Shown here: piece by piece, positions 1 to 8,959 of the stretch
Layout: every line of letters starts with the position of its first letter
Position numbering within the stretch: the first letter of the stretch is position 1
Source of the DNA: Candidatus Zhuqueibacterota bacterium
Lineage (GTDB): Bacteria > Zhuqueibacterota > Zhuqueibacteria > Residuimicrobiales > Oceaniaggregativiventaceae
Reading direction: 5' to 3'
DNA: 64,000 nt
NCBI GenBank assembly: GCA_014728115.1
Contig: WJME01000033.1
Coordinates: forward strand, 1-64,000
Position numbers and translations under genes: made by a program
The notes under the pieces: generated by a model
Told to the model about the DNA's origin: nothing
The model's database searches: none
What the model saw: the letters and a program-made list of their open reading frames with translations, nothing else

Positions 1-1
1 C

Positions 2-922
2 GACTATTTGATCGAGTGCATCCAAAGCGTTGTCAAGCAAGCCCTCGATCCTGAAACCATGCAGATTTGTGTTTGTGATGATTGCTCAGAGGACCAAACC
101 ATAAAAGAGAAAATTCAGGCTATCGCAGGCACTAGAGTCGAGGTTTACAGACATCCACAAAGAGTAGGCCATATTCGCAATTTCAATACCTGTCTTAATA
201 AAGCCAAAGGCCACCTCGTTCACATACTGCATGGTGATGATCAATTGCGATTAGGGTTTTATGAAAAATTGACTGGGGTTTTCGAATCTAACCAGGATAT
301 TGGGGCTGCATTTACACGATTTATTTATATCGATGACAGAGGTCATTGGCGAGCTCTATCCGGCTTGGAAATGGACAAACCAGGGATTTTTCATTCCTTT
401 TTACCTCAAGTTGCCGTGAGACATTTCATCTTGTCGGCAGCGATGGTGGTCAGGCGTCAGGTATATGAAAAAGTGGGAGGATTTTGTCCGCAGGTCCCTT
501 CTTATGAAGATTGGGATATGTGGAAACGCGTGGGAAGCATCTCTTCGGTTTGGTATGAACCTTATCCTTTTGTTCTTTACAGAAAACATCGCCAGACAAT
601 GTCGATTTATAATCTGGATCGTCATTTCACCATTGATGGAATTTCAAAAAGCATTGAACTGTCAAGGTCCTATTTGCCATTGCACTCGAGAGAAAAATGG
701 ATAAAACAAGCAAAGCAAATCGGTGCTCGCCTTGCAACACAACAAGGGAAAGCCTATGTGAATGAAAAAAAATACAGGATTTCCTGGCGCTATATTGAAC
801 GGGCTTTTAAGCTGTATCCGCATCCAGTTACTCTAATCTATTTTTATCGCTATCTCAAACATGCCATGCGGCATTTTATGCAATCTCTTTCCCAAAGGCA
901 AAGCATAGAAAAACCGGCATGA
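2..922 (+). CDS. Family 2 glycosyltransferase (5'-truncated by window edge)
   Basis: A GT-A fold family 2 glycosyltransferase that would add a sugar from a nucleotide donor to a growing surface glycan on the cytoplasmic side. The frame is open from base 2 and reads D-Y-L-I-E-C-I-Q-S-V, which is the usual segment just after the N-terminal 'VSVIIPTYN' strand, so the true start lies upstream of the window; the TTG at base 8 is not credible as a start. The first donor-binding motif (CVCDDCSED) and the metal-binding HGDD motif follow in the expected order. The C-terminal third is basic with no clear membrane helix. The stop overlaps the next start (ATGA), so it belongs to the long plus-strand operon. 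Donor and acceptor cannot be told. Confidence 0.85.
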   Translation, partial: DYLIECIQSVVKQALDPETMQICVCDDCSEDQTIKEKIQAIAGTRVEVYRHPQRVGHIRNFNTCLNKAKGHLVHILHGDDQLRLGFYEKLTGVFESNQDIGAAFTRFIYIDDRGHWRALSGLEMDKPGIFHSFLPQVAVRHFILSAAMVVRRQVYEKVGGFCPQVPSYEDWDMWKRVGSISSVWYEPYPFVLYRKHRQTMSIYNLDRHFTIDGISKSIELSRSYLPLHSREKWIKQAKQIGARLATQQGKAYVNEKKYRISWRYIERAFKLYPHPVTLIYFYRYLKHAMRHFMQSLSQRQSIEKPA

Positions 923-2067
923 TCATCCATATATCACACGCTTTTTTCGGAAAAGGTGCCGTTTCTACCAGAGCCCGCCAAGAGGTTAAAAGCCTGGTAA
1001 AAATGGGATATGAGGTTGTTGTCATGACCACGACCCTGCGTGGAAGAACCTTTGATCCTGTCTTAAAAAACGTACGATTTCATGTTATGCCTCCCCATTC
1101 TCTTCACGCATGGGTCAGAGAACTGGCTCGTCGGTTTACCTTTGCATTAAAAGTAAGACATGTCCTGACCGAGCTTTATGCAAATAAACACATTGAATGG
1201 ATCATTTACCATCCAGCGACACTATCCTGGATGGTTGAACCCTTTTGTGAAAAGCATCGAATTTCATCCATGTATATTGCGCACTCTTTTCTTCAGGATC
1301 AAATGGCCAAATCCATTTCACCATACAACAGCTGGGAATCTCATTTTTATAATTTTTTTGAAAAACAGGCCATCCGAAAATCAACCTGTTGTGTTGCCAT
1401 ATCCGAATATATGAAATATCAAATCGAAAAAGTACGTCCTGTCAATAAAAAAATCGCATATTTACCGAACCATGTTGACACAGAATATTTTCATCCCGAT
1501 CCCACCGTATCGAAAAACATCGATCTTTTATTCATCGGTCGATTTGCTAAAGAAAAAGGAATCGATATTTTGTTCGATGCGCTGAGCATGCTTGGAACAC
1601 GTTATCGACTCGTGCTCCTGGGGCATGGGCCCTTGTATGACTTTATGCAATTAAAGTCGCGCAAATTAAATTTAAACACCGAATTTCTGGGACATGTCCC
1701 CCCTTTTAAAATTCGGCGATTTTTGTCCAGTTCTCGATATCTCATCCTTCCGTCTTGGGCAGAGCCCCAGGGACTTGTTATCCTTGAAGCACTGGCAAGT
1801 GGTACCCCGGTCATCGGCTCCAACTCTGGTGCCATCCCCGAGATGATTGTTTCCGGTCACAATGGTTGGCTATTCGAACCGGGAGATCCGAGTTCATTGG
1901 CACAAACAATTTCAAATGCCATGCAGAGTCTGGCTTTAGAAAAAATGGCTCGGAATGCAAGAGAATCGGTACTAGAATGGGATTTGGCTTATTTTGGGGA
2001 AAAGTTAAAAAACACATTATCAAGCAACGCTGTTCACATAAACGATACGACATATGTTGACGATTGA
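919..2067 (+). CDS. Family 4 glycosyltransferase
   Basis: GT-B fold family 4 enzyme of 382 residues. The N-terminal half is the acceptor domain and the C-terminal half is the donor domain, which begins near 'LLFIGRFAKEKGIDILFDAL'. The E-x7-E signature of the family is seen in 'AEPQGLVILEALASGTPVIG', followed by 'GAIPEMI'. It probably adds one sugar to a lipid-linked repeat unit at the inner face of the membrane. The ATG overlaps the previous stop by four bases, which indicates translational coupling. The 3' end overlaps the following acyltransferase gene by 14 bases. Substrate unknown. Confidence 0.88.
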   Translation: MIIHISHAFFGKGAVSTRARQEVKSLVKMGYEVVVMTTTLRGRTFDPVLKNVRFHVMPPHSLHAWVRELARRFTFALKVRHVLTELYANKHIEWIIYHPATLSWMVEPFCEKHRISSMYIAHSFLQDQMAKSISPYNSWESHFYNFFEKQAIRKSTCCVAISEYMKYQIEKVRPVNKKIAYLPNHVDTEYFHPDPTVSKNIDLLFIGRFAKEKGIDILFDALSMLGTRYRLVLLGHGPLYDFMQLKSRKLNLNTEFLGHVPPFKIRRFLSSSRYLILPSWAEPQGLVILEALASGTPVIGSNSGAIPEMIVSGHNGWLFEPGDPSSLAQTISNAMQSLALEKMARNARESVLEWDLAYFGEKLKNTLSSNAVHINDTTYVDD

Positions 2068-3106
2068 GCGTTTGAAATCACTCGATGATATTTTGACGAT
2101 GCGAGCAGAGTGGGATACGATCCTGAAGCAAAGAACAGATAGTACGATAAACGATACTTTTGATTGGATTTTAAACTTGTATCGGTTTTTTGCCACGCCT
2201 CAAAACAGTGCATTCCTGGTATTTTCGAGCAACCGTCGCATCGTTGCATTGGTGCCGATGGTCATCGTCCGTCGATATATCAAGAAAATGATCCCATACA
2301 CTCAACTGATCCATATCGGTTCTTTTAGCAAGTTGACAGATTTTTGCAATATCCATTGTCTGCCCGAGTTTGAAAATAAAGTCCTTGCCCGACTTTTAAA
2401 TTACAAGGGTGTTCAGCAAGTATTGATCAGCCCGGTAACCACAATACCTATAGAACTGTGGTCACAATATCCCAATGGAATTAAAACATCCTCCCGCATC
2501 TTATCCATTGATTTCAGTCAATATTCGACTTTTAGCGACTATGTAAGCAAAAGGAGCAAAAATACACGCAAAGAGCTGGTCAAACGGCAGAACAAACTGT
2601 TTAAATACAAGAACTGGCATATCCGATTTGAAACGCAAATGACAAAAGAGCACTGGAAGGCCATTACGACCTTGCATCAAGGTCGGCAACAACAATTACA
2701 GCGATCGAGTATCTTGTGCCAACATCCATATCAGCATTTCATAGAGGCGATCATAGAAACCTTTAACAACAGATCGCTGCTCTATTCATTGCTGACTATC
2801 GATGATCGACCGATCTCGTTTACACTGGGATTTATTTATAACAGCATCTACTATCATTGGCTTGTTGGGTTTGACCCTGCATTTTCAGACCTATCCCCGA
2901 ACAAGCTGCATCACTTTTTCTTGATTGAAAAACTTGCAAAAAATTGCAAAGAATTCAACTTTATGCGGGGTGATGCGAATTATAAATATCAATGGACACA
3001 CACCGATCAACCAGCTTTTGAAATAAAACTCTGGAATCGATCGACATTATATAACCAAATGGTTTGTGTGGTAAAATCCCCTATAAAGGAGAATCACTTT
3101 TCATGA
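2054..3106 (+). CDS. FemAB/GNAT-like acyltransferase (BioF2-like)
   Basis: A 350-residue protein that resembles the FemAB/GNAT 'Acetyltransf_6' family often found in exopolysaccharide loci. The central region (about residues 150-320) carries the pattern of that family: a long basic stretch (KRSKNTRKELVKRQNKL), then 'HQGRQQQLQRSSIL', then 'YHWLVGFDPAFSDLSPNKLHHFFLIEKL' close to the C-terminus. Family members transfer acyl or aminoacyl groups, so it may modify a sugar amine or amino-sugar side chain. FemAB-type proteins also occur in PEP-CTERM exopolysaccharide loci. Substrate is unknown. It sits between glycosyltransferases with overlapping ends (ATGA with the next gene). Confidence 0.68.
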   Translation: MLTIERLKSLDDILTMRAEWDTILKQRTDSTINDTFDWILNLYRFFATPQNSAFLVFSSNRRIVALVPMVIVRRYIKKMIPYTQLIHIGSFSKLTDFCNIHCLPEFENKVLARLLNYKGVQQVLISPVTTIPIELWSQYPNGIKTSSRILSIDFSQYSTFSDYVSKRSKNTRKELVKRQNKLFKYKNWHIRFETQMTKEHWKAITTLHQGRQQQLQRSSILCQHPYQHFIEAIIETFNNRSLLYSLLTIDDRPISFTLGFIYNSIYYHWLVGFDPAFSDLSPNKLHHFFLIEKLAKNCKEFNFMRGDANYKYQWTHTDQPAFEIKLWNRSTLYNQMVCVVKSPIKENHFS

Positions 3107-4035
3107 CACCCAGGGTCTCGGTGATCATTCCCACGTATAATCGTCCACAAAAAACCATCCGGGCTGTCGATAGCGTGCTGGCACAAACGTTGAATTCAAT
3201 CGAGATAATTGTTGTAGATGATGGATCGACAGATGATACGGTGTACCAGTTAAAAAAAACATTTGGCAACAAGATTATACTCATATCCATTCCACATACA
3301 GGTAACCCCAATTATCCCCGTAATGTCGGAGTTGCCAATGCAAAGGCCAATCTTGTAGCATTCCTGGATTCCGATGATTGGTATTTGCCTGAAAAGGTAG
3401 AAACGCAGGTGAACTATTTAGAAAGGCATCCAGAATTTTCTGCAGTTTATTGTGACATGATGCTGGCGGATCCCAATGGCCAAATCCTCTCAGATTCCTG
3501 GTTCAAAGATCGTAACGATATGAAGCAGGGAACGATTTTAAAACAGCTATTGGTCCCCTTTCGACCCCTTGGGTATGAACTCTATTTAAATTGGTTATTA
3601 TTCTCTAAAGACATATTTAAAACCATCGGCCTATTTTCCACCCGATTGTCGTTTCTCGAAGACTGGGAATTTGTACTCAGAATGGCCCTGCGATATAAAA
3701 TAGGGTGTATAAAAAAAAGCCTTTTGGTTGCAGAGCGCAATGATGGTAACAACTATTCGCAACGATTTGTAAAGGATTACCATGCCCAGCCGGCTCTATA
3801 TACACTTCCTATTTTACATTCTATTGCCAATATTGCCGAATCAGAGTATCAGACCATCCGGCAAGCGATCATTGCGCATTGTATCATCAGTGCCAATCGT
3901 CAAGCAGCAGTAGGATCACGGTTAAGAGCCTGGAGATATTGGCGAAAAGCTTTTGTTATGAGTCCTTGCAATCCCATAGTCTATAAATATGCACTAAAGG
4001 TGGGATACAAAGCATACAGGAGCGCCTGTGCATAA
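3103..4035 (+). CDS. Family 2 glycosyltransferase
   Basis: GT-A family 2 enzyme of 310 residues. The N-terminus is canonical: 'RVSVIIPTYNRPQKTIRAVDSVLAQ', then 'IIVVDDGSTDDT', then 'LVAFLDSDDWYLPEKVE' with the DxD-type metal site, and 'FLEDWEFVLRMA' as the catalytic ED region. I place the start at the ATG at 3103, preceded by AAGGAG (3086-3091). An in-frame TTG at 3064 would add 13 residues that do not fit the family. The ATG overlaps the stop of the acyltransferase gene. The C-terminus 'WRYWRKAFVMSP' matches a tail common in such enzymes. Cytoplasmic; adds one sugar to the repeat unit. Confidence 0.9.
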   Translation: MTPRVSVIIPTYNRPQKTIRAVDSVLAQTLNSIEIIVVDDGSTDDTVYQLKKTFGNKIILISIPHTGNPNYPRNVGVANAKANLVAFLDSDDWYLPEKVETQVNYLERHPEFSAVYCDMMLADPNGQILSDSWFKDRNDMKQGTILKQLLVPFRPLGYELYLNWLLFSKDIFKTIGLFSTRLSFLEDWEFVLRMALRYKIGCIKKSLLVAERNDGNNYSQRFVKDYHAQPALYTLPILHSIANIAESEYQTIRQAIIAHCIISANRQAAVGSRLRAWRYWRKAFVMSPCNPIVYKYALKVGYKAYRSACA

Positions 4036-5113
4036 AATCAAAGATAACAAAAAACTCATCCTTTTATGGGTGGTCATCATCATCGTTTCTCTGGCAGAAT
4101 TCAGAACGATTTATCGCATTGAAGGTGGACCTGAATTGCTCGAGAGTTTTGGAAACAATGAAAAACAACTTTTAGAGGGCAATCACCACATCAAAGCGTG
4201 GACCAATCGTTTGCTGGCGCCCCACATGATTCTTGCGTTCCACAATATCACCAATGTCCCCTGGCATTCCACCACCTTGTTTCTATCGGCTATTTTGCTT
4301 GTAGCTAGCAATTTGGTATTCTTTAACTTGTCATGTCGCTTCACTCCCAAGGTTGACATCGCATTCCGATATACGCTTTATTATATCCTCTTATTTATTG
4401 TGATGCAGCACTATTATATGTTCCTTTGGGATTTTATCGATATTCTGATATTTACACTCTTTGCGTATGGTATACTTGTGCATAGACCATTATGGTATTT
4501 TGTTGTTCTATTCGCTGTGCAGATATTCAATCGGGAATCGGCCCTTTTTATTGCATTTTATATCTTTATCGATTCAATTCAATGGCATCCGAGACTTGCG
4601 GTGATTTCAAAGGGGAAACTGGCTGTCAGCCTTTTACTGGCAGCCTTGGGCATGATGTATATCAAATACATACGAGATACGTTTTTTCACGGCCCCCCCC
4701 GCGAATATGCATACCAGGGGCTTCCCGGCCTGATTGGCAGTGAAAATCATCTCTGGCAAAACATCAAATTTTTTGCAGGAAATTTTTACTATCTATTCAA
4801 GTTCAATCCAAATTTCAATGTCATTGTCAGTATTTTTATCATCTTACTTTTCTATTTGGGTTACCGTTTCATGCGCTCGGATACTCCCGAATTGAAACAA
4901 GCATCGGTTATCCTGAGCGTCGTCATTTTTTCCATTTTTGTTTCAGGATTGATCATGGAAACGAGAATGTGGTTGATCACACTGCCTTTTATTGGACTCT
5001 TGCACATTTTTCACACCTATGGAACCAAAGGAATGTTTGAAAACGAGCCCATTCTAAAGACAACAGGAGAAATAAGGCCCAAATTATTAAATCATGAATT
5101 ATGGTATAATTAG
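4028..5113 (+). CDS. Polytopic membrane protein of the glycan operon
   Basis: A 361-residue integral membrane protein with about nine or ten hydrophobic segments and a short basic N-terminus. It starts at GTG (4028) and overlaps the preceding gene by eight bases. I recognise no family with certainty. Size, topology and position among glycosyltransferases suggest a polymerase-, acyltransferase- or polyprenyl-dependent glycosyltransferase-like role. Conserved-looking polar residues in or near the membrane include 'NRLLAPHM' near residue 58 and 'NRESALF' near residue 166. An uninterrupted run of eight C (4693-4700) lies within the frame; a one-base slip there would truncate the protein. Function unassigned. 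Confidence 0.7.
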   Translation: MHKIKDNKKLILLWVVIIIVSLAEFRTIYRIEGGPELLESFGNNEKQLLEGNHHIKAWTNRLLAPHMILAFHNITNVPWHSTTLFLSAILLVASNLVFFNLSCRFTPKVDIAFRYTLYYILLFIVMQHYYMFLWDFIDILIFTLFAYGILVHRPLWYFVVLFAVQIFNRESALFIAFYIFIDSIQWHPRLAVISKGKLAVSLLLAALGMMYIKYIRDTFFHGPPREYAYQGLPGLIGSENHLWQNIKFFAGNFYYLFKFNPNFNVIVSIFIILLFYLGYRFMRSDTPELKQASVILSVVIFSIFVSGLIMETRMWLITLPFIGLLHIFHTYGTKGMFENEPILKTTGEIRPKLLNHELWYN

Positions 5114-6071
5114 TATAGATGTCGAATGTGACAAAGGAGCCGAGTGGAAAATTCAGCGTCCTCTCAAATTTTCATCCGTTCTGGAAGCTATTCCCAACAC
5201 TCTTGCTCCGCTTTTTCGCTCAATGGATATACCTGCAACGTTGCTGTTGAGCCCCGAAGTGATAAAAAGCCACGAGTGTGCTGAGAGTCTTGGCAATCAC
5301 ATTGACCAGAGCACAGAACTCGGCACGCATTTGCATGGAGAGTTTATCGCACCGCAGCCTTTCTTTAACTGTAGCAAAACATCGATGATGCAAAAGGCAT
5401 ACAAACCTGATATCGAGTTTAAAAAGATGGAAAATCTCACCCGGCTGTTCATCGACACGTTTGCAACATCTCCTACCAGTTTTCGTGCGGGTCGATTCGG
5501 CCTGAGTGAAAACACCTTGAAATTCCTTTGTGACCTTGGCTACAAAGTCGATACCTCCGTAGCGCCATTTATGCACTGGAAAAACCAGATTCATTTTTAT
5601 GGTGCACCGACGAGACCATACTTTCCAAGTATGTCGAATCCTTTACAATCAGGAGCTGCAGATATCATAGAGATCCCTGTAACAATAGGTAACCGAATCT
5701 GGGAAAGGTTCCCCACTCTTTCAAAAACCGTTCCTGAACACCCCCTGTTCTGGGGATTTTTGAGAAAATATTTACACCTGGAACACCTGTTCAGGTCTGT
5801 CTGGCTGAGGCCGACATTTTCAACCGTCAAAGAGATGAAAACCCTTATTCAGCGTATGATCAAAAGGAATGAAGGCAAGCAGACTCTATATTTTAACATC
5901 ATGTTTCATAGTGTTGAATTTGCTTTGGGGTGTTCTCCATATTCGGGGTCAACAACAAAGATCGAGCTTTTACACAGACGTTTGGAATCTATTTTACACT
6001 ATCTGCATCATCTAAACACCAAATTTATCACACTAACAGAGGCTGCTGAGCGCTTTCGTGAATCACAATAG
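5094..6071 (+). CDS. Polysaccharide deacetylase-like protein (NodB fold)
   Basis: A 325-residue protein that resembles carbohydrate esterase family 4 deacetylases. The first motif is seen as 'GIISIDVECDKG', in place of the usual TFDDG; the metal-binding HxxxH-like element appears as 'GTHLHGEF'; the 'SFRAGRFGLSENTLKFLCDLGYKVDTSV' segment matches the arginine-containing motif 3. A late histidine lies in 'FNIMFHSVEF'. There is no signal peptide, so a cytoplasmic role on a lipid-linked intermediate is more likely than action on exported polymer. Deacetylases of this kind are regular members of exopolysaccharide loci. It overlaps both neighbours by 14-20 bases. Confidence 0.75.
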   Translation: MNYGIISIDVECDKGAEWKIQRPLKFSSVLEAIPNTLAPLFRSMDIPATLLLSPEVIKSHECAESLGNHIDQSTELGTHLHGEFIAPQPFFNCSKTSMMQKAYKPDIEFKKMENLTRLFIDTFATSPTSFRAGRFGLSENTLKFLCDLGYKVDTSVAPFMHWKNQIHFYGAPTRPYFPSMSNPLQSGAADIIEIPVTIGNRIWERFPTLSKTVPEHPLFWGFLRKYLHLEHLFRSVWLRPTFSTVKEMKTLIQRMIKRNEGKQTLYFNIMFHSVEFALGCSPYSGSTTKIELLHRRLESILHYLHHLNTKFITLTEAAERFRESQ

Positions 6072-7182
6072 GTTTATCCACGTCATCGGTTCCGGAGATC
6101 TGGGAGGCGCAGAACTCTATGCCCATCAACTCGCCTGCAACCAGATGAGATTATATCCGGATTGTCACCCTGTGGTCGTTTATCAAAAATCAAAAGGACC
6201 TTTGCTAAAACATTATCCGCGCTTGGAAAAAATTCAGGCACCATGTCGTTTTTCTCTACAAAGTGCAGCGCAATTTATCAGACTTTTCAAGCATGCAGAT
6301 CGAATACTGTTCCATGGATTTTACCCACAACTTTTATTCCTGGCTTTGATATCAAACCGCAATACATTCTACTTTGTGCACGGAGCCAGGGTTCTATCAA
6401 AACCGGCGTCTACGGTCATCAAGAAGACATTTACGCATAAACACAGACCACGATTTTCCGGCGTAATAAGACGGTTGAAAAAAAAGTGGCTCGAGTTTGC
6501 ATTGCGACATTGTCGGCAAGTATTCGCTCCCAGTGACTGTTATCGAGAGTTTGCTACAAGTATATATAAAATTCCAGAAAAAAAAATCCAAACTTGTGCC
6601 CTCGGTATCGATACGAACAGATTCAACAGGGATTGCTTTTCCCGGCCAATCCCGCATAAAAGAGTGATCGGGTGCATCGCATCCTTTCGGCCCATCAAAC
6701 AACTCGATAAACTGGTTTTGGCTTTTGCAAACCTGTCTAGACAGCATAAAGCCACCCAGCTCTACTTGATTGGCAATGGAGAAGAGAAACCTCGAATCAA
6801 AGCACTCATCGGCAAATTGGGTCTGGACGATAAAGTATCTCTCCTCGATGCCACGCCGCAAATCGAGCACTATATCAACTTGTTCGATGTTTTCGTGTTA
6901 CCAAGCAAATTCGAAAGTTTTTCACTTGTCCTGCTGGAAGCCATGTATCTAAAATGCCCGGTTATTGTATTTTCAGATTCCGGGGGAGCAGCTGAACTCG
7001 TCGAAAAGACCCAAGGCGGACTGGTAGCCAAAGATCAAAACGATCTCGTAAAAAAAATAGCTTATCTCCTACAAAACCAGGATATCAGAGAAAGGGTCGG
7101 ACAGCAGGGATACCTGGCAGTCCGGTCAAATTTTCAAATTGAACACAGTACCCGAAATTTACATTCCTTAACAAGGGCCTAG
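6058..7182 (+). CDS. Family 4 glycosyltransferase
   Basis: GT-B enzyme of 374 residues starting at GTG (6058), inside the end of the deacetylase gene. The N-terminus 'HVIGSGDLGGAELYAHQLA' is the typical glycine-rich acceptor-domain loop. The donor domain begins near 'IGCIASFRPIKQLDKLVLAF', and the E-x7-E motif is in 'KFESFSLVLLEAMYLKCPVIV', followed by 'SDSGGAAELV'. It probably adds a sugar to the lipid-linked repeat unit. The next gene begins on the last base of its stop (TAGTG), which implies coupled translation. Sugar specificity unknown. Confidence 0.88.
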   Translation: MNHNRFIHVIGSGDLGGAELYAHQLACNQMRLYPDCHPVVVYQKSKGPLLKHYPRLEKIQAPCRFSLQSAAQFIRLFKHADRILFHGFYPQLLFLALISNRNTFYFVHGARVLSKPASTVIKKTFTHKHRPRFSGVIRRLKKKWLEFALRHCRQVFAPSDCYREFATSIYKIPEKKIQTCALGIDTNRFNRDCFSRPIPHKRVIGCIASFRPIKQLDKLVLAFANLSRQHKATQLYLIGNGEEKPRIKALIGKLGLDDKVSLLDATPQIEHYINLFDVFVLPSKFESFSLVLLEAMYLKCPVIVFSDSGGAAELVEKTQGGLVAKDQNDLVKKIAYLLQNQDIRERVGQQGYLAVRSNFQIEHSTRNLHSLTRA

Positions 7183-7838
7183 TGCGAACAGAAAATTATA
7201 ATCGTCCCTGGTACCGATGGGCCATTCCACTTTTTCCACCAAATTTAACAGATTATGAAATACTCGATCTGGGAGGAGGAGCTTCAGAAATGGCCCGTCT
7301 CGTAACGACTCGAGGAGCCCGGGTTACTCTTATCGATAACGATCTCGATAATGTGAACAGGGCAAGAGAGCTGGGTATAATTGGAATCCATCACGATTTG
7401 AATTTTCCATTGCCAGCCTTGAAGAAGCAACAATTTGATGGCATTCTCTTGCTGGATGTTATTGAGCATATATGGAAGGCAAAGGAGCTACTGAAACAAA
7501 TCACAGACCTTCTCAAACCTGGAGGTTTTTTGCTTTTGTCCACTCCCAATGTAGCAGCGTTGAACAAACGCTGTCGCGTTTTTTTCAAAGGAGAACCGCC
7601 ATTTGATGAGGGATATCATCAAAGATTTTTCACCGTACGCACCTTGACCAGGCTTTTGGAGCAAAACAGTCTGGAAATTCAGAGCTCGAATCATGCAACA
7701 ATGACGTTCGGGTTGAATCGTCTCTATCGCATTCTGGGACGAGGCCCCATTACCCTTCGTATTCCTGGTGCATGGGAAAATTTACTGGTCAGACATATCG
7801 TTCTCCTGGCAGCTAAGAGACAAAAAGAGATCAAATGA
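7182..7838 (+). CDS. Class I SAM-dependent methyltransferase
   Basis: A 218-residue methyltransferase of the Rossmann-like class I fold. The SAM-binding motif I is 'EILDLGGGASEMARLV', motif II contains the acidic residue of 'VTLIDNDLDN', and the 'DGILLLDVIEHIW' plus 'LLKPGGFLLLSTPN' motifs complete the set. It begins with GTG and shares one base with the preceding stop. Located between glycosyltransferase genes, it probably methylates a sugar hydroxyl or a lipid-linked intermediate; this is inferred from context only. Confidence 0.87.
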   Translation: MRTENYNRPWYRWAIPLFPPNLTDYEILDLGGGASEMARLVTTRGARVTLIDNDLDNVNRARELGIIGIHHDLNFPLPALKKQQFDGILLLDVIEHIWKAKELLKQITDLLKPGGFLLLSTPNVAALNKRCRVFFKGEPPFDEGYHQRFFTVRTLTRLLEQNSLEIQSSNHATMTFGLNRLYRILGRGPITLRIPGAWENLLVRHIVLLAAKRQKEIK

Positions 7839-8959
7839 GATTTTGCTTCATTACAGAAACCTGGCCGGATGATAATGAAAGCCACATTTGTGGATCCGGA
7901 GTTCAGATTTATTACCTGGCTAAAACCTTGGCCCGTAAGGGACATCAAGTCACAGTGGTATTGACAGCGGCACGGAAACTGGAGCAAAACTCCCATATTC
8001 ACTTTTTTGCGTTGCCGCCGGCAAAGAGACTATCATCGCGGTTGTTAAGAGCAGAAAATAAAAAAATTGTAGCAAAAATCTCCGAGTGTGATCCCGAGGT
8101 AATATATACCAGAGGGAAATTACCCGAGACAAAACTGGCATTGAATGTCGCAAATCTGACCGGAGCGAAATTCGTATGGGCCAGCAATTCCGATCAAAGT
8201 GGTGAACGATTCAAATACCTCAATCACACTCTGGACAAAAAGGGGTGGCGGCTGAAATCCATTCCCTCAATTCTAGAATCCTGGTACATAGACAAGACCA
8301 TAGAAGCCACCCTGTCAAAGGCAGATCTCGTCCTCGCCCAAACCACCTGGCAGCAAAAAAGGTTATATCAAAATTTTCAATGTTCATCGGTTCTTTTTCA
8401 CTCAGGTCATCCTGTCCCCCTGCCTATCCAAAAAGCCAATTCCAAACCCAGGATCGTTTGGTTGGCAAACCTGACACCGGTAAAGCGCCCGCGTTTGTTT
8501 CTAAGACTGGTCAAAGAATGCCCCAGGGACATCGATTTTGTCATGGCAGGACATGCTCATAACCCTAAAATCATAAACGAAATTGACACCCTGAAAAAAG
8601 AACGGGACAATTTCAGCTATCTTGGAGGTGTTTCGTTGCGCCATAGCAACGAGCTCATGGCCTCATCTGATATTTTTTGTCTTTCATCAGAGTATGAGGG
8701 TATTGCCAATACGTTTATCCAGGCGTGCTTACATGGTCTGCCAACCCTTAGTCTTGGTCACCAGCCCGAAGATTGGATTACACGATATCGACTCGGTTCG
8801 GTTGCGGACAATTTTAAGGAATGGAAAAATTCCATTCTCGACTATGCTTATGACAAGAGACGACGTCATGATGCCGGGGAAAGAGCTTACCGGTTCGCTC
8901 AAAACACATTCGATATCGAAAAAATTGCAGACCGACTTTTAATGGCGGTGCGCTCGTGA
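7835..8959 (+). CDS. Family 4 glycosyltransferase (tandem paralogue A)
   Basis: GT-B enzyme of 374 residues. The N-terminal domain contains 'GSGVQIYYLAKTLARKGHQVTVV' and 'VIYTRGK'; the donor domain starts near 'RIVWLANLTPVKRP' and has the E-x7-E motif in 'SSEYEGIANTFIQACLHGLPTL'. It aligns along its length with the next gene (shared 'IY.RGK', 'KGW..K', 'W.AN', 'F.NTFIQA'-type blocks), so the two look like an old tandem duplication. ATGA overlap with the methyltransferase upstream. Adds a sugar to the repeat unit; which sugar cannot be read from sequence. Confidence 0.85.
   Translation: MRFCFITETWPDDNESHICGSGVQIYYLAKTLARKGHQVTVVLTAARKLEQNSHIHFFALPPAKRLSSRLLRAENKKIVAKISECDPEVIYTRGKLPETKLALNVANLTGAKFVWASNSDQSGERFKYLNHTLDKKGWRLKSIPSILESWYIDKTIEATLSKADLVLAQTTWQQKRLYQNFQCSSVLFHSGHPVPLPIQKANSKPRIVWLANLTPVKRPRLFLRLVKECPRDIDFVMAGHAHNPKIINEIDTLKKERDNFSYLGGVSLRHSNELMASSDIFCLSSEYEGIANTFIQACLHGLPTLSLGHQPEDWITRYRLGSVADNFKEWKNSILDYAYDKRRRHDAGERAYRFAQNTFDIEKIADRLLMAVRS

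Noticed and set aside
4028-5113. Exosortase as identity of the membrane protein
   Set aside because: I cannot find the Cys/Arg/His catalytic pattern of exosortases, and no PEP-CTERM tails occur in the window.
5220-5594. 124-codon reading frame antisense to the deacetylase-like gene
   Set aside because: Contained wholly in a gene with better evidence; no start context.
6397-6870. 157-codon reading frame antisense to a GT4 gene
   Set aside because: Overlaps a well-supported glycosyltransferase on the other strand and resembles no family.
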